64,000 nucleotides of DNA from Pycnococcus provasolii (Eukaryota; Chlorophyta; Pseudoscourfieldiophyceae; Pseudoscourfieldiales), in NCBI GenBank assembly GCA_049487715.1, contig CP150546.1, forward strand, positions 62,001 to 126,000. Direction: 5' to 3'. Positions 1 to 8,603 of this stretch are shown one piece after another. Each line of letters begins with the position of its first letter. Position 1 is the stretch's first letter. The notes under the pieces are model-generated. The model saw only the letters and a list, made by a program, of their open reading frames with translations, did no database searches and was not told the DNA's origin. The translations under genes were made by a program, and so were the position numbers.

Positions 1-352
1 CAAAATTTGGCACCGTGGCAGAGGGATCGCCGTCGGTGAGGTATGCGAATCCAACGTTGTTCTTTGCAGCCGTATCAGCAACCTGCTTAAGTCCCTCAAG
101 CATGAAGCACCTGTGCCTTGCTGTGGCGAACCCGCAGTAGGATTCCGCGAGGGCGAACACGATGCACAAACTCGTGTTTAGGCGCTGCGCGTGCTCCGCC
201 GCGCGCAGAAGCGCCCAATTATCTGCAAATCTCTGGTCGCGGTTCATCCAGTACACGACCGGGCCGTTGGCGCCAGTTTTCGTTTTGGAGTCGGTCAGCT
301 TGCGCGCGCGTCGCTCGTCGAACGCCGGCTTTTTGGTTTTTGTGGACGACAT
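1..352 (-). CDS. PHR: Class II CPD photolyase, N-terminal part (runs off the window)
   Basis: Light-driven flavoenzyme that splits cyclobutane pyrimidine dimers. Reading the minus strand from the ATG at 352 gives an open frame of 117 codons to the window edge. After a lysine-rich start (MSSTKTKKPAFDERRARKL) comes GPVVYWMNRDQR, then DNWALL and a CFMLEGLKQV stretch. This is the order found in the antenna-binding alpha/beta domain of class II photolyases (Y-W-M-x-R-D-Q-R, D-N-W-A-L, F-M-L-E-G-L). The FAD-binding catalytic half lies outside the window, so activity cannot be judged. An upstream targeting exon is possible. Plus-strand open frames over the same bases are shadows. Confidence 0.85.
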   Translation of the reverse strand, partial: MSSTKTKKPAFDERRARKLTDSKTKTGANGPVVYWMNRDQRFADNWALLRAAEHAQRLNTSLCIVFALAESYCGFATARHRCFMLEGLKQVADTAAKNNVGFAYLTDGDPSATVPNF

Positions 353-667
353 GACGAGTTCCCAGTCGATTTGCGTGCGAGCTGTACCAAAGGTGCGTAC
401 GGCGGTTCGGACGTGGTGTCTGCGTGCACCTATGAGTATGCTAACGGCGCGTATGTGACGCGCGGCCGTGTGCATGCACCGAGGCGGAGAAGTGGCGGAG
501 GGCAGGGGGCGGATCCGCTGACTCGGAGCGTATGGGACGAAACAGAGGCCACAAAAACCAGACGCCACCAGCCTGGCAGCCGGGAGGGAAATCGGTCAAA
601 TCTCACCCTGGTCACCTACGATAGCAGGAAAAGGGCGGGGTTCGCGTTCGGGTTTAGTTACATTTTA
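353..667. other. Intergenic, photolyase 5' region and 3' side of next gene
   Basis: No convincing gene. It should hold the photolyase promoter and the 3' end of the gene on its right, which is on the same strand. A G-rich purine patch lies near 485-515. I see no repeat or telomere-type motif. Confidence 0.4.
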
Positions 668-1696
668 TTAGTACGCGCACATGCAAATGTGCTCGAGCCG
701 GCCTTTCGTGTACTTGCGGCTCACCCAGCCGTGCGACTCGAGCCCAGCGACGACGTGAAGCGTGTCGTCGTCCTCGTAGTGCACGCCGTGGAAGGCGTTG
801 TGTGGACCACCGAGTGCAACGAGGTGCTCTGAAGACATGGGACAAGTTGGCACGTCGTGCGTACCGGCGAGCATCAAAATCGGCTCACCTAGTTCATTCT
901 CACCGTCGCCGAGATGCCAATAGCCAGTCAAGCAAGCTGAAGCAGTGTTAAGTGCATTCGCATCAACTCCGTCGGAAGGCGGTTCCTTCGGAGCCCACTC
1001 AGGATATGGAGCGCAGCAAGTACTCGGTGGCAGTGGCTCTGCCAAATTTGCGGATTTGTAGTCGGCGGCCACACGTTGTTCGGCAATCACCTCGACATAC
1101 AGCACACCTCGGCCATTCAGCTGATGTCGAAAGCGATAGCGCACGGGCTCTTCAGGCTCTTCGTCAGTGCTGTAACTGACGGGTATCGCACACTCCATCA
1201 ACATCTTCGTGAAGGCATCCTCGGGCAGTATGCGGCAACCTGCACTGAAGGCTCCATTGGGTAGAATAGTCTTCGCTTCGTTGTGTCCTCGCAGCACGGT
1301 CCGATCGGTGCTGTCGAAGCTCACGGCATCCGCCTCGCAACCAACAGCAGGATACACGAGTCGTGTCAGCAGACGTATTCCATCGTCGGATGCGATGCTA
1401 TGCGAGTTGGCTTGGCGATCGACGAGCTCCACGCCCCACTCACGATACGCGTCGGGAACGATGCTGTCGTCGAGTGGAAGTGCTGCGCCACTGTTGGGAT
1501 CGAATCGAACAGCCTGTCCCTCGTATTCGCCTGACGCCTTGGTTGCGAACTCTACCCAAGCTGTCGACCCGATCTCCGTCGTCTTCACCGAAAGGGCGGC
1601 GTTGTTGCTGCACCTGGCGTGCGCGCGCCTACGACTGTGGCTAAGCAATCCACGTCGATCGTTGTTGAAGGCGCTGCGTGTCGAAGGCGCGGGCAT
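668..1696 (-). CDS. Conserved plastid-type protein of unknown function
   Basis: 342 residues from the ATG at 1696. The longer open frame to 1840 adds a low-complexity Arg/Pro stretch and would overlap the shared promoter. The first ~40 residues (MPAPSTRSAFNNDRRGLL..., many Ser/Arg, few acids) look like a chloroplast transit peptide. The body has WVEFATKASGEYEG, VPDAYREWGVEL and VYPAVGCEADA. From memory these resemble an uncharacterised plant and algal chloroplast family, but I cannot run the search. There is no transmembrane segment and no recognised catalytic motif. It is divergent from the phytase-like gene with only 166 bp between the ATGs, so a shared promoter is likely. Confidence 0.6.
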   Translation of the reverse strand: MPAPSTRSAFNNDRRGLLSHSRRRAHARCSNNAALSVKTTEIGSTAWVEFATKASGEYEGQAVRFDPNSGAALPLDDSIVPDAYREWGVELVDRQANSHSIASDDGIRLLTRLVYPAVGCEADAVSFDSTDRTVLRGHNEAKTILPNGAFSAGCRILPEDAFTKMLMECAIPVSYSTDEEPEEPVRYRFRHQLNGRGVLYVEVIAEQRVAADYKSANLAEPLPPSTCCAPYPEWAPKEPPSDGVDANALNTASACLTGYWHLGDGENELGEPILMLAGTHDVPTCPMSSEHLVALGGPHNAFHGVHYEDDDTLHVVAGLESHGWVSRKYTKGRLEHICMCAY

Positions 1697-1862
1697 GGAA
1701 GAAGGTGTGACTGGGTGACCGGGGAACACCCCAACTGCCCCCGGGTGGGAGCGGGGAGGGCTTCTGGGGAGGACCCGTCGCCTTCTCTTCTTCCCTGATT
1801 CTTCCCTCTCCTCCTTCCATCCCTCGCTTCGCTCAACCACTCAAGGGAAAAAAAGCACAGCG
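1697..1862. promoter_or_regulatory. Divergent promoter region
   Basis: 166 bp between two head-to-head ATGs, rich in C/T runs on the plus strand (ccttctcttcttccctgattcttcc at about 1781-1805). It lacks the TTAGGG repeats found in most other divergent gaps here. No TATA box is evident. Confidence 0.4.
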
Positions 1863-3347
1863 ATGGCGTCACCCATGAAAGCAATCACAATATTCACAAT
1901 AGGCACGTGCTTAGCTCTGAACTCTTGTGCCTTGGCTGCAGGCACGGATGTCCTCGACGAATACCTCGGCAAAAACGCACAACTCTTGGGTGACTTAAAC
2001 GTCACCAAAATCGGGCGCGCACCCGACGACGTCAGGCCAGAAGACCACCACGTCGCACTGGGGGAAACCTATGTACATATCAATGCCGCACTGCAGATAT
2101 CTTCAACACGAAGAGGGTTCGGAGGTTGGAGCAGCATACTCACAAATAAGCAAGGAACGGCACTCTTGGCTGTCAGCGACGTCGGAGTGTGGCTAGAGGC
2201 GGACTTGACCTTCAACACCACAACTGACATTGTGAGCAACCTCGCAAGCGTGAAAATGTCTCCCATGCGAAATATCACCGCGGACGGTTCCGAGGAGGGA
2301 ATTGCTGGCAACAAGGAGTGGGGCGACGCTGAAACACTCACGAGTGAGACTGGTGGGTCGCTCGGCGACGACGACGGGGGTGCCGTGCTCGTGTCGTTCG
2401 AAAGGAGACATAGAATCTGGAAGTACACGAAGGATGTAGACGGACCGGTGCCGCACCCCGTGCACCCGGGCGTTTCCGCAATCTTCAGCCAGTGCAAGTT
2501 AAATGGAGGTGTGGAGGCGGCGGAGGTCCTGAGAGATGGTCGTCTATTTGCTGTGTGTGAGCATCCCGAGCCAGGAAGTCCTCACGAAGACCACGTTCCT
2601 GGGTGGATCTTCACCAACTGGGAAGGCAGCAAGGGCGACTTTGGCGTTTTGCCCATCTGGCTTCCTCTCGACGGAAGTTTCTTCGGGATGACCGACCTTG
2701 CAAGGCTCCCACCGCACGGTGAACATGAGGAGCACGAGCACCTTCTGCTACTCAGCCGTGCGCACGTAGAGGTCTGTGATGACTGCGTAATGCACGGCTC
2801 TGCGATGCGCCTTTCTAGAGTTCACGTCCCAAGGATTGGTATGGGCGGCGGTGTCCTGAAAGTGGAGTTGCTAACCGAGCTCTGGGCCTCTGACGGCTAT
2901 CCCATCGACAATATGGAAGGCTTGACGGTGATCCCTGGAAGACCGAAACCTCCTGGTGTCGACGAATCAGTGCTGCTGAAGGACGAACCGTACGCGACTG
3001 CTTTCGTGATTTCTGACGACAATTTCAATCCTGCTCAGCGAACGCTGCTCCTGCAAGTTACGCTGACGAGCGCACTCGAAGCACCCGCGTACGTGAGCGA
3101 AATGGGCAGGAAAACAACACTTGCGCCGTCGAGCATTCGCACGGCGCCTCCCTCGGACGGGGTCGTCGAGAGCAGTGATTCGCCGAAGGGCCAGGGCCGT
3201 CGGCAGAGTCGCACGGCGGTATTCGTGCTCGTTGGCGGTGGCGTATTGGGCATTATGGTCGCAACAGCGTTGCTAGCTGCGGATTATGTGAAGGAGAAGT
3301 TTCGCCGGCGCGAGCTGTACGTGCGTTTGGACGAAGTGGACGAGTAA
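1863..3347 (+). CDS. Secreted/membrane phytase-like (esterase-like) beta-propeller protein
   Basis: 494 residues. Residues 1-26 are a signal peptide (hydrophobic TIFTIGTCLALNSCALAAG). The lumenal body has the marks of the phytase-like family (PF13449): GFGGWSSIL near 81, DNMEGLTVIPG near 348 and FVISDDNFNPAQRTLLLQ near 380. In that family these form the metal-binding propeller face. Near the C-terminus is one transmembrane helix (TAVFVLVGGGVLGIMVATALL, about 452-472) followed by a basic cytoplasmic tail. It is probably a type I surface or vacuolar phosphoesterase. The substrate cannot be inferred. TGTAA follows the stop at 3350. Confidence 0.75.
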   Translation: MASPMKAITIFTIGTCLALNSCALAAGTDVLDEYLGKNAQLLGDLNVTKIGRAPDDVRPEDHHVALGETYVHINAALQISSTRRGFGGWSSILTNKQGTALLAVSDVGVWLEADLTFNTTTDIVSNLASVKMSPMRNITADGSEEGIAGNKEWGDAETLTSETGGSLGDDDGGAVLVSFERRHRIWKYTKDVDGPVPHPVHPGVSAIFSQCKLNGGVEAAEVLRDGRLFAVCEHPEPGSPHEDHVPGWIFTNWEGSKGDFGVLPIWLPLDGSFFGMTDLARLPPHGEHEEHEHLLLLSRAHVEVCDDCVMHGSAMRLSRVHVPRIGMGGGVLKVELLTELWASDGYPIDNMEGLTVIPGRPKPPGVDESVLLKDEPYATAFVISDDNFNPAQRTLLLQVTLTSALEAPAYVSEMGRKTTLAPSSIRTAPPSDGVVESSDSPKGQGRRQSRTAVFVLVGGGVLGIMVATALLAADYVKEKFRRRELYVRLDEVDE

Positions 3348-3422
3348 AAGTGTAAATTTGCATCCCGAGCGCCAAAACCCCCAAACCCCCAAACCCCATC
3401 CCTACTGTGGCCCGACCAAAAG

Positions 3423-3429
3423 GCCCTCC
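3423..3429. repeat. Target-site duplication of outer transposon, left copy
   Basis: GCCCTCC directly before the inverted repeat that starts AGTCCCTTGC at 3430. The same 7 bases follow the right end at 8604-8610. Because the flanking bases allow slippage, the duplication could be scored as 5 to 7 bp. Confidence 0.75.
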
Positions 3430-3529
3430 AGTCCCTTGCAAAGCTAATTTTGCTATCCCCGGCGCGACAGGTTGCCTCTTAGGGGTTTGAGGAGGAAGAG
3501 GCAGGCCCACCAAACCCCTAACGTCTATA
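3430..3529 (+). repeat. Outer transposon left TIR, outer 100 bp
   Basis: Reverse complement of 8568-8603 joined to 5742-5805 with no mismatch. It is cut after CTATA by the 1209-bp insertion. Confidence 0.9.
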
Positions 3530-4738
3530 TGTGAGAGCAAGGGAGCTAACGATGGAGATTGAAGAGATAAAGAGTGATTGTAACAAAACTTAAAATCGTG
3601 GTAACCATCTTGAGCCATAGGCCACCTTGGCCAGGAGCACAGCACAGCACGGAGGAGCAAAGCATGCCCAGGTGACATGGAATAACGGGAGAAAACAACG
3701 GGGAAATCCGGGGGAGATCCAACCTAATCCCCAGGAGATCTCATCCATCTGCATCTCAATCAATCAATCGATCCATGCATGCATTTGCATCCAACCTGAC
3801 CATGCAAATGCACCTTGCATGCTAGTGGCAAGTACCCATTGCCCGGCCGCATGCCCTGCACACCTCGCAACCACTTGCAAGGTGAGGACATGCCTCGGCC
3901 ACCTGCAGGCCGCTAGCCAGCATGACGTCACACACCACCCCGGCATGGAGTGGAAGAGCATGTAGTCAGAAAACCGAAACCGAAAACCAAAAAGGAAATA
4001 AATGTGACGTCACGGCCTTGGTGGCCGCTGGCGGCACGGCGGAGGTTGCAAACCCCGCGGTCGGGTCTTGCATGGATGCAAACCCCTGGCCAGCCTTGCA
4101 TGGATGCATGGCCGGATCAGGGGATGGATCAGGGGATGAGGTTAGATTCGGTACGGTCTCTCTAGACTGTAGTAGGTAGTAGACCTTAAGGTGAAGTAAG
4201 TACTTAAGGTAAAAGGTTTGTTACTAGAATAAAGTAAAAAAGGCAGAGGTAAGGAAAAGGGGAAGGCCTAGGAGGCCTCTAAGAAGACTAGGGAGCAAAG
4301 CATGAGGCATCGTGCTTTGCAACATGAGCCATTCAAAAGAGTGAAGTCCAAAGAGGAACGGTCGAAGGGAGAATGTCGACATGCATGTGAAATCCATGTC
4401 TCGCAACATATAACCATAAAATATAACCATGAAGAAAGTCACGTGATCTAGGAGACGATCACGTGATGTGCCATAACAAACTATAACGAGACCAAATAAC
4501 CAAACCAAAAGATATCGTCCAAGACCTTATCAACAAAGTTATCAACAAAGGTCGTCCAAGTATAAAACCAAACCATGTATGGCCCAATCTCAGGACGGTA
4601 GAGACACCGTTCAAGAGTGGGTCCATAAACAAAAAGAAAGAAACCAAGAAAAGAAAATGCCCTGCACACCTCGCAACCACTTGCAAGGTGAGGACATGCC
4701 TCGGCCACCTGCAGGCCGCTAGCCAGCATGACGTCACA
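3530..4738 (+). mobile_element. 1209-bp TG...CA insertion with 5-bp TSD (LTR/TRIM-like remnant)
   Basis: The insertion starts TGTGAGAGC and ends GACGTCACA. It is flanked by CTATA at 3525-3529 and 4739-4743, and it splits the left TIR of the outer element exactly there. TG...CA ends with a 5-bp duplication are the signature of retroviral-type integrases. An 83-bp perfect direct repeat (3851-3933 and 4657-4739) ends at the element's right border. The second copy is preceded by a purine-rich tract (4631-4656), as expected for a polypurine tract before a 3' LTR. Bases 3530-3850 have no counterpart at the other end, so it is not a clean two-LTR element; a rearranged TRIM is my best reading. There is no gag or pol frame. 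The weak minus-strand open frames here look random. Confidence 0.65.
3851..3933 (+). repeat. 83-bp direct repeat, copy 1
   Basis: Identical to 4657-4739. Both run from ATGCCCTGCACACC to ATGACGTCACAC. Confidence 0.9.
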
Positions 4739-4739
4739 C
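4657..4739 (+). repeat. 83-bp direct repeat, copy 2 (possible 3' LTR)
   Basis: Second copy of the 3851-3933 repeat. It ends at the right border of the 1209-bp insertion, directly after a purine-rich tract at 4631-4656. Confidence 0.9.
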
Positions 4740-4835
4740 TATAACGACCTAGCAGGTCGGCCCGAGCACACAGCGCGCACAGCAGGCCACGTGGCCCCCA
4801 CCCTAACCCACGAATCAGTGTCCACCACAACCGAG

Positions 4836-5736
4836 ATGAGCCTTGTCACGCGCGGAAAGGCAAAGCAGTCACCTGAGGCTGTCCTAAGGGCTGAACGGGA
4901 CGAGGCGAACGCGGCGATGGCGCGCATGCAACTAGTCATCAACGAACAAAAACGGAACCTAGAACAGTTGCACACAGCGTTCAAGGCTTCACAGGAAGAG
5001 GTTTTCAGATTAACCACCCTAGCTTCGGGCCCCGCGGATGACGACGCGCAAAAGCTGGCGGAGGCGGCAAGACTTGTGGCAGACGACATGAAGAGGGCGC
5101 AAGATGCACAGCCTACGAACAAGGACGGTCACACGACGTTTGACGCGCAAGCCTATCTAGAGGCCAGTGGCACAACACTGGTGGCCTTCCTGAAGCAAGT
5201 ACTGGCTCATTTCGGGGTAAGAATGTCACGCCAGGAGAGGGAGAGTAACGCGCGAACTCGGTGCAACGCCACACACACCACGCGGCGTCGCGACAAGAAC
5301 CGAAGGAAACAAGAAATCGACGCGCCACTTAGTGATGGCGATCGCGCAGTTGGTATGCGCCGCAAGCAATGGGACGGCTCCGTTCGCAATAGGGTACTTC
5401 ACGAGCCACGTGTTGAAAGCTATAACAGGATCGAGCAAAGCTGTCGACATACTTGCAACGCTAATCCCAGGAGCGCTGAACGATCGCGACCTCGCGCGGG
5501 AGCGCGCCAAGAGGAGCGGCATGATGGAAGTGAACGTCACGGACTTATCCGACGTTGTCGCGATGACCGCGTGCTTCAGTCGTTGCTGCGTGTGTGTACG
5601 CGCTGTGGCTAGCAGCAAGTGCCGAGGGCGAGGTAGTTGTGCGTGTATCGTTCTTGTCGTCAGGCTCCTCCATTGGCATGCTTCTCGTAATGAAGTGGCC
5701 TGCTGTGCGCGCTGTGTGCTCGGGCCGACCTGCTAG
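4836..5736 (+). CDS. Cargo gene of outer transposon, coiled-coil protein, spliced
   Basis: Exon 1 is 4836-5216 (127 codons) and exon 2 runs from 5350 to a stop at 5736. The intron starts GTAAGA at 5217 and ends GCGCAG at 5349, which keeps frame 0. Residues 20-75 form a helical, Glu/Gln/Lys-rich coiled coil. Residues 105-180 (FLKQVLAHFG then LVCAASNGTAPFAIGYF, VDILATLIPG) look like a folded helical domain. After about position 5590 the reading is Cys-rich and not protein-like as it enters the right TIR, so the gene is probably 3'-truncated. It could be the 5' remnant of a longer transposon gene or a captured host fragment. No function is recognised. An in-frame ATG at 4728 lies in the inserted element and is not preferred. 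Confidence 0.5.
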
Positions 5737-5796
5737 GTCGTTATAGACGTTAGGGGTTTGGTGGGCCTGCCTCTTCCTCCTCAAACCCCTAAGAGG

Positions 5797-5805
5797 CAAC
5801 CTGTC
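5797..5805. repeat. MULE target-site duplication, left copy
   Basis: CAACCTGTC. It is repeated at 8559-8567 immediately after the MULE. Nine bases is the usual Mutator-superfamily length. Confidence 0.9.
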
Positions 5806-5874
5806 ACTAGAGGTGCCGCTGGGGTTTAGAGTTTTGCATTCGCTGGGTTTAGAGATTTCTCCCCGGGCATCCCC
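5806..5874 (+). repeat. MULE left TIR
   Basis: 69 bp, perfect reverse complement of 8490-8558. Confidence 0.92.
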
Positions 5875-5949
5875 TTCAAATAAATTCCCGCGCAACATAT
5901 TTTCATTCGTGCGTGTCAGCGTTGGTGGCTCTGTCGTGACGAAGAACAC

Positions 5950-6327
5950 TGCAGCGCGTCAGCCAACAACCAGCGCGGAGATGGCGCCTAAGGCTGTGCG
6001 GAAGCGTGCCGTGTCGCCGCTGAAGACTCGGACAAGAGTTGGGAAGAGTGGTGGTGCGCAGTCGAGCCGTACGTCCCGCACGAAAGAGCTGCCGAACCAG
6101 CAGAGCGTAACACGCGCACGAACGTCTCAAAAGACATCTTCAGCGCGTCAGCCAACAACCAGCGCGGAGATGGCGCCTAAGGCTACGCGAAAGCGTGCCG
6201 TGTCGCCGCTGAAGACTCGGACAAGAGTTGGGAAGAGTGGTGGTGCGCAGTCGAGCCGTACGTCCCGCACGAAAGAGCTGCTGAACCAGCAGAGCGTAAC
6301 ACGCGCACGATCGCAAACAGTTTCTTT
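5950..6327 (+). repeat. 189-bp tandem duplication in transposase N-terminus
   Basis: The segment carrying ATGGCGCCTAAGGCT occurs at 5981 and again at 6170, a period of 189 bp or 63 codons. The copies differ at a few bases (for example A/T after MAPKA, P/L in KELxNQQ). It duplicates a basic SPLK/RTSRTK-rich patch. Confidence 0.9.
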
Positions 6328-8407
6328 CGGAGCGGAGGAAAGTGAGCTCGGCAAGCTCGCACACGAAGCGTCCAAAGCGTTGCCACGAAAGAGGAATCGA
6401 CGGGACGAATACCACGAGATCACCACGTTGCCATGGAAAGGTAACTGGGACGCGCCCAGAGCGAAGCTAGAGGAGTCGAGTGGACACAAAGTGACGCCGC
6501 AAGGGTGGTGGGAGACTGTGAATCATGCTGCGCCGGTGTCTGCCGTCGACAAGTATGATAAGCAGAAGACGTTCAGGTGCTTACATTGGAGGCAGGGATG
6601 CAAGTTCAAGGGAAAATGTGTTCACAATGTTGTGACAGACCAGGTGACAATTTCTAGCCACGGGGTACATTCTCCCGAAGCTCATGAGCAGCGTACAAGT
6701 AAGTATGGTCTCTCCGAGGCCCAAAAGAGTATGGTGAGAGAGCAAGTACGCACACACACAGAGCCGGCAGTCATCTTGAACGCGATGCGTGAGACTGCCA
6801 CTCGGTCGCCGTCTAAGGGGATAGCAGCGGGTGGACTCCCTACGCGAGAAGCTATTGCAAACTTTGCGAAGAAGATCGACAAAAGAAACTGTGGTGGCAC
6901 GCTCGCCGAGGTGAAGCATTGGTGCGATACGCACATGGCAGTGCCGGAGGACGAGGATGAGGTCTTCATTCTTGGTACAGATTTCGGAGAAGGGGAAAGC
7001 TGTGGACGATTCAAAATCTTTGCCACGACAGTTCGGCTACTAAGAAATCTAAAGGAGATGGCTACACGTGGTCTTGGCAATGTGTTTCTAGCAATGGATG
7101 CTACTTACAAGATCAACATTAACAAGTATCCTGTGATACCAATAGGCACGGTTGATTGGGACCAGCACTATCACGACGTTGGGTTCTGCATAATTAGCGA
7201 AGCGAAGGAGAATCACGAGCATTTCCAGTTTGCTTGCAAGACGTTGTTCCGCGGCATGAAGGAAGTTCACAGCTTCACATTGAAAGGCTTCCATCTCGTG
7301 AACATGAATGACAACGCAGACATGATCCGAAATGGAAATGAAGAAGCTCTCCAATCTCTGCCCGACACAGAACAGCCGGACGGGCGCACCGAGCTCACCT
7401 GCTACACCCATCTGGTTGCTCCAAAGAATGGCGCACTCCACAAGAATCGTGGCAAGATCAAGGTGAAGGAGTGGGAACCCCTTATGAAGGAAGACCTCCG
7501 CAAACTCCATGAAGTACCTGCAGGCCTCGCTACGTACGTCATCACGATCCTCTTTGCCTTGTTGCTCACGAAATGGAGAAATAATGGTGAGACAGACTGG
7601 GCGTCATGGCTTAGCAATTTTTGGCGTGTCCGCATCCACTGGTCTCGAGCGTATAATCAACCTGGTCTGCCACATCATAACCAAGGGTTAGAGCGCGCGA
7701 ATAGAGATCTGAAGCAAATATTGCAGCACAAGCTATTCCATTTCGACATATTCTTGAACAAGTTTATCAGTTATATTCGTGGAAGGTCGCTTGATGAGGC
7801 GACGAAGACCTGGCCAAACATGCCAAGAATTGGCGCGCCAGAGTGGACGCAAGCACAGTTTTATCTCAAGAAGACGGCAGACAGTTTGATGTGCGTTCCC
7901 TCGGTGCGCAGAGCAGGTGCGTTCCTCTACACGTCGGGCAGCGCAAATGAAGAACTAATTTCAGAAACGATGCAAGACACAAGTGTGAAGCATGCCCCGA
8001 ACATCGTAGACGGCGTGCCGACTAACTCGGCATTTCTTGCAGCAGTTCAGCGCCGTGCCACGGCGCTAGCGAGCACGTGGGAGGATGCCTTCCTTGGTGA
8101 TGACGACTCTGCCCTCAAACAGCTCAAGTTCACCGCCGCGATGAAGTTGTTGAACTCGTTTTACTTGGTGGAACCGCTCCCGCAAGAGAAGCAGTTGGGC
8201 GTAATAAAGTTTAGCTGCACTTGTCATGGGAAGCTGGGCATTGCACACCCGTACGGGTTTCAGTGCACGAGAAAGTGCAAACACGTGCTGGCGCACGGGA
8301 TACGCACCTCTACTATCTCTTTCCCACCTGAGTTTAGACCCACACTTAACAATAGGAAACGTGGTGGACGTGCGCCAAAGGCAGGACCAGCTCTAGCTGA
8401 GGAGTGA
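5981..8407 (+). CDS. MULE transposase
   Basis: 808 residues from the ATG at 5981. The frame is open further upstream into the TIR but without an ATG. Residues 1-110 are basic and contain a 63-residue tandem duplication (MAPKAxRKRAVSPLKTRTRV). Next is a FLYWCH-like zinc region (C-x5-C, later HGVH, about 193-230). The MULE DDE core follows: FLAMDATYKIN with Asp373, NMNDNAD with Asp444 or 447 as the second acid, and HNQGLERANRDLK with Glu571. A C-terminal SWIM zinc finger (C746-T-C748 ... KCKHVLAHG) completes the usual MuDR-type layout. No stop or frameshift interrupts the frame, so the protein could be active. It binds the element's TIRs and cuts and pastes it, in the nucleus. Confidence 0.93.
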   Translation: MAPKAVRKRAVSPLKTRTRVGKSGGAQSSRTSRTKELPNQQSVTRARTSQKTSSARQPTTSAEMAPKATRKRAVSPLKTRTRVGKSGGAQSSRTSRTKELLNQQSVTRARSQTVSFGAEESELGKLAHEASKALPRKRNRRDEYHEITTLPWKGNWDAPRAKLEESSGHKVTPQGWWETVNHAAPVSAVDKYDKQKTFRCLHWRQGCKFKGKCVHNVVTDQVTISSHGVHSPEAHEQRTSKYGLSEAQKSMVREQVRTHTEPAVILNAMRETATRSPSKGIAAGGLPTREAIANFAKKIDKRNCGGTLAEVKHWCDTHMAVPEDEDEVFILGTDFGEGESCGRFKIFATTVRLLRNLKEMATRGLGNVFLAMDATYKININKYPVIPIGTVDWDQHYHDVGFCIISEAKENHEHFQFACKTLFRGMKEVHSFTLKGFHLVNMNDNADMIRNGNEEALQSLPDTEQPDGRTELTCYTHLVAPKNGALHKNRGKIKVKEWEPLMKEDLRKLHEVPAGLATYVITILFALLLTKWRNNGETDWASWLSNFWRVRIHWSRAYNQPGLPHHNQGLERANRDLKQILQHKLFHFDIFLNKFISYIRGRSLDEATKTWPNMPRIGAPEWTQAQFYLKKTADSLMCVPSVRRAGAFLYTSGSANEELISETMQDTSVKHAPNIVDGVPTNSAFLAAVQRRATALASTWEDAFLGDDDSALKQLKFTAAMKLLNSFYLVEPLPQEKQLGVIKFSCTCHGKLGIAHPYGFQCTRKCKHVLAHGIRTSTISFPPEFRPTLNNRKRGGRAPKAGPALAEE

Positions 8408-8489
8408 GGTACAATTTCAATGGGCAGGGTGAAGAGGGTGAGCAGGGTTTGCTGTAACTGACGCCATAACTTTTGATGACATTCACGCC

Positions 8490-8558
8490 GGGGATGCCCG
8501 GGGAGAAATCTCTAAACCCAGCGAATGCAAAACTCTAAACCCCAGCGGCACCTCTAGT
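8490..8558 (-). repeat. MULE right TIR
   Basis: 69 bp, perfect reverse complement of 5806-5874. The second TSD copy, CAACCTGTC, follows at 8559-8567. Confidence 0.92.
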
Positions 8559-8567
8559 CAACCTGTC

Positions 8568-8603
8568 GCGCCGGGGATAGCAAAATTAGCTTTGCAAGGG
8601 ACT
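8568..8603 (-). repeat. Outer transposon right TIR, terminal 36 bp
   Basis: Continues 5695-5805 across the MULE insertion and ends AAGGGACT. The outer TSD copy GCCCTCC follows at 8604-8610. Confidence 0.9.

Larger units (their letters stand above)
5806..8558 (+). mobile_element. Mutator-like transposon (MULE), apparently complete
   Basis: 2753 bp with 69-bp inverted repeats (5806-5874 and 8490-8558) that match perfectly by eye. Termini are ACTAGAGGTGCCGC...GCGGCACCTCTAGT. It has a 9-bp duplication CAACCTGTC and one long transposase gene. It sits inside the right TIR of the outer element, 36 bp from that element's end, so it arrived later. Identical TIRs, an intact frame and an exact duplication suggest recent transposition. 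Each TIR contains GGGTTTAGAG twice, a possible internal binding repeat. Confidence 0.92.
3430..8603. mobile_element. Outer DNA transposon with 147-bp perfect TIRs, twice interrupted
   Basis: The left TIR is 3430-3529 plus 4744-4790. The right TIR is 5695-5805 plus 8568-8603. Joined across the two insertions, each arm is 147 bp and I find no mismatch between them, which argues for a young copy. Removing the inserted elements and one copy of each duplication leaves about 1198 bp. The termini are AGTCCCTTGCAAAGC...GCTTTGCAAGGGACT, with a 7-bp target duplication GCCCTCC. The TIR contains a nested inverted motif (CGACCT-AGC-AGGTCG) and a second pair (AGGGGTTTG...CAAACCCCT). These may be transposase-binding sites. 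The interior has one short gene and no DDE domain, so this copy is probably non-autonomous. The superfamily is not assigned. It lies 82 bp after the phytase-like stop and 160 bp before the ACBP start. Confidence 0.85.

Noticed and set aside
191-832. 213-codon plus-strand open frame
   Set aside because: Antisense to the photolyase and the plastid-type gene, with no protein-like pattern.
5813-5980. Transposase starting inside the MULE TIR
   Set aside because: The frame is open there but has only GTG, no ATG, until 5981.
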